The notes under the pieces are model-generated. The model made no database searches. It was given only the letters and a program-made list of their open reading frames with translations, and was not told where the DNA came from. From assembly GCF_014287705.1 (NCBI RefSeq), contig NZ_JACOOY010000002.1, positions 62,001-126,000 on the forward strand: a stretch of 64,000 nt of DNA, in the 5' to 3' direction. Position 1 is the stretch's first letter; every line of letters begins with the position of its first letter. Positions 63,253 to 64,000 of the stretch are shown here, in pieces. Source of the stretch: Dorea_D hominis (GTDB lineage: Bacteria > Bacillota > Clostridia > Lachnospirales > Lachnospiraceae). The position numbers and the translations under genes were made by a program.

Positions 63253-63819
63253 GAATCCTTTGATATTTTGCGGGAATGTAATCCGTTTGCTGTGGATATG
63301 CTGATGAACATATTCGTAAATGGAGATGGAGCAAAGTTACAATGGAAATTAAAGGATAAAAAGGGCTGGACAGGAGATGTCTTTGGAAGCATAGAAAATT
63401 TTGCAAATTTTGCCAGATTAAAAATTGACTATGCAGTCGAAGAAGAAGATCTGCCAGATTCCATGATCTGTTTTGCTAAGACACTTCAGAAAGCAAAAGA
63501 AAATTTATCCGAAAAAGACAGAGAAGAAGTGATTGGATTTCATACATTCCAGCCGGGACTATGGGATGACTCTTGCGAATATAATCAGTATATTGCGGAA
63601 AATGTGTTTACACAGGGTAGTTCTGCATATGAAGTGAAAGAGATTATCCGCCAATATGAAAATGTTACAGTTGAAGAATTAAAACAACTGGCAAATGAGA
63701 TATTTACGCCGGAAAATATGAGCATCAGCGTTGGCTATGACAGTTGGTACACGAAGAAATCAACTTTGGAAAAGAAATGCCGGAAGATGCGAAAAATACT
63801 GGGAGGACAATACTTATGA
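63253..63819 (+). pseudogene. M16-type (insulinase-family) peptidase, C-terminal fragment
   Basis: The open frame starts after a stop at 63250-63252 and gives about 188 residues. A possible TTG start lies at 63268 without a clear ribosome site. The sequence resembles the last part of M16 metallopeptidases: NPFAVDMLMNIFVNGDGAKL, GWTGDVFGSIENFANFARL, and VTVEELKQLANEIFTPENMS. The zinc-binding HxxEH half is absent, so it cannot be an active peptidase alone. It is best read as the remnant of a larger gene cut off when the RHS cassette region formed. The stop overlaps the start of the next gene. Confidence 0.62.
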
Positions 63820-64000
63820 TGAATAAAATATCAATTATCACATTTGTAGGAATGATCATTACCGGACTCGTTTCGATTGCGGTGTTTCTCGCGCCGGTAA
63901 GTGGTTTCCTTATGTATCCGTTTTTTGCAGGCTTCGCAGTACTGCTTGGGATTGTGAGCGCACTGCTTGCAAGAGAACATAAGATTTTGCGCGTATTTGC
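63816..64000 (+). CDS. Membrane protein, 3' partial
   Basis: The frame opens with ATGATG, overlapping the TGA of the M16 fragment, with GGGAGGAC seven bases upstream, and runs off the window end. The visible 61 residues contain two hydrophobic segments (ITFVGMIITGLVSIAVFLA and FLMYPFFAGFAVLLGIVSALL). It is an integral membrane protein of unknown function and was probably in an operon with the original M16 peptidase gene. Confidence 0.7.
   Translation, partial: MMNKISIITFVGMIITGLVSIAVFLAPVSGFLMYPFFAGFAVLLGIVSALLAREHKILRVF

Overview
The window looks like a chromosome segment of a low-to-mid GC anaerobic Firmicute, most likely a Lachnospiraceae relative (Dorea/Mediterraneibacter/Ruminococcus-like). 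Supporting signs are strong AGGAGG-type ribosome binding sites, housekeeping sigma promoters with 16-18 bp spacers, a CIRCE/HrcA heat-shock operon, a single-chain PurL, and 2-hydroxyacyl-CoA-dehydratase-like and RidA genes. No rRNA, tRNA, CRISPR array, integrase or transposase was found.

Layout. Bases 1-8400 carry glutamate synthase (gltB partial, gltD), a secreted NlpC/P60 hydrolase, a methyltransferase, hslO and nadE. Bases 8500-17700 hold an S1-domain protein, a CBS-type Mn-pyrophosphatase, a flavin reductase, purC, a MATE exporter, a polysaccharide deacetylase, rarA and an Fe-S protein divergent from a Crp/Fnr-type regulator. Bases 18500-21570 encode a hybrid histidine kinase with receiver and Hpt domains and its overlapping response regulator. 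Bases 21980-27045 are the CIRCE-controlled hrcA-grpE-dnaK-dnaJ operon. Bases 27250-33212 hold two metabolic clusters: iron-ADH/MATE/ornithine-cyclodeaminase-like/RidA, then an Mrp ATPase with a 2-hydroxyacyl-CoA-dehydratase-like protein. Bases 33300-47945 carry a nuclease-helicase, a GNAT acetyltransferase, nfo, argS, an AlaX-like editing protein, a LysR regulator, a DUF1461-type membrane protein, purL and gdhA.

From about 47950 to 63250 the window turns accessory and patchily AT-rich. A near-perfect promoter drives a structured, apparently non-coding ~200-nt RNA that ends in an intrinsic terminator just before a PBECR4-like nuclease gene. Next come an ECF-type sigma factor and a membrane anti-sigma-like protein, then a small secreted protein and a 2350-residue RHS polymorphic toxin with an AT-rich C-terminal AHH/HNH nuclease tip. 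The tip is followed by a set of small proteins, including two paralogous propeller-like candidate immunity proteins, and by two broken genes. An N-terminally truncated M16 peptidase fragment with its own promoter marks the right edge.

The most interesting signal is a repeated promoter-like motif, TGTCAC-N17-TGTTAC. It occurs upstream of the secreted-protein/RHS operon, upstream of a membrane propeller gene and upstream of a small broken gene, and a fourth copy lies inside the sigma-factor gene. This suggests a self-contained ECF-sigma regulon controlling a polymorphic-toxin locus. At the RHS operon the promoter sits inside a hairpin that would block read-through transcripts but would be absent from transcripts started at the ECF promoter. 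All functional statements rest on motif recognition by eye; no database search was run.
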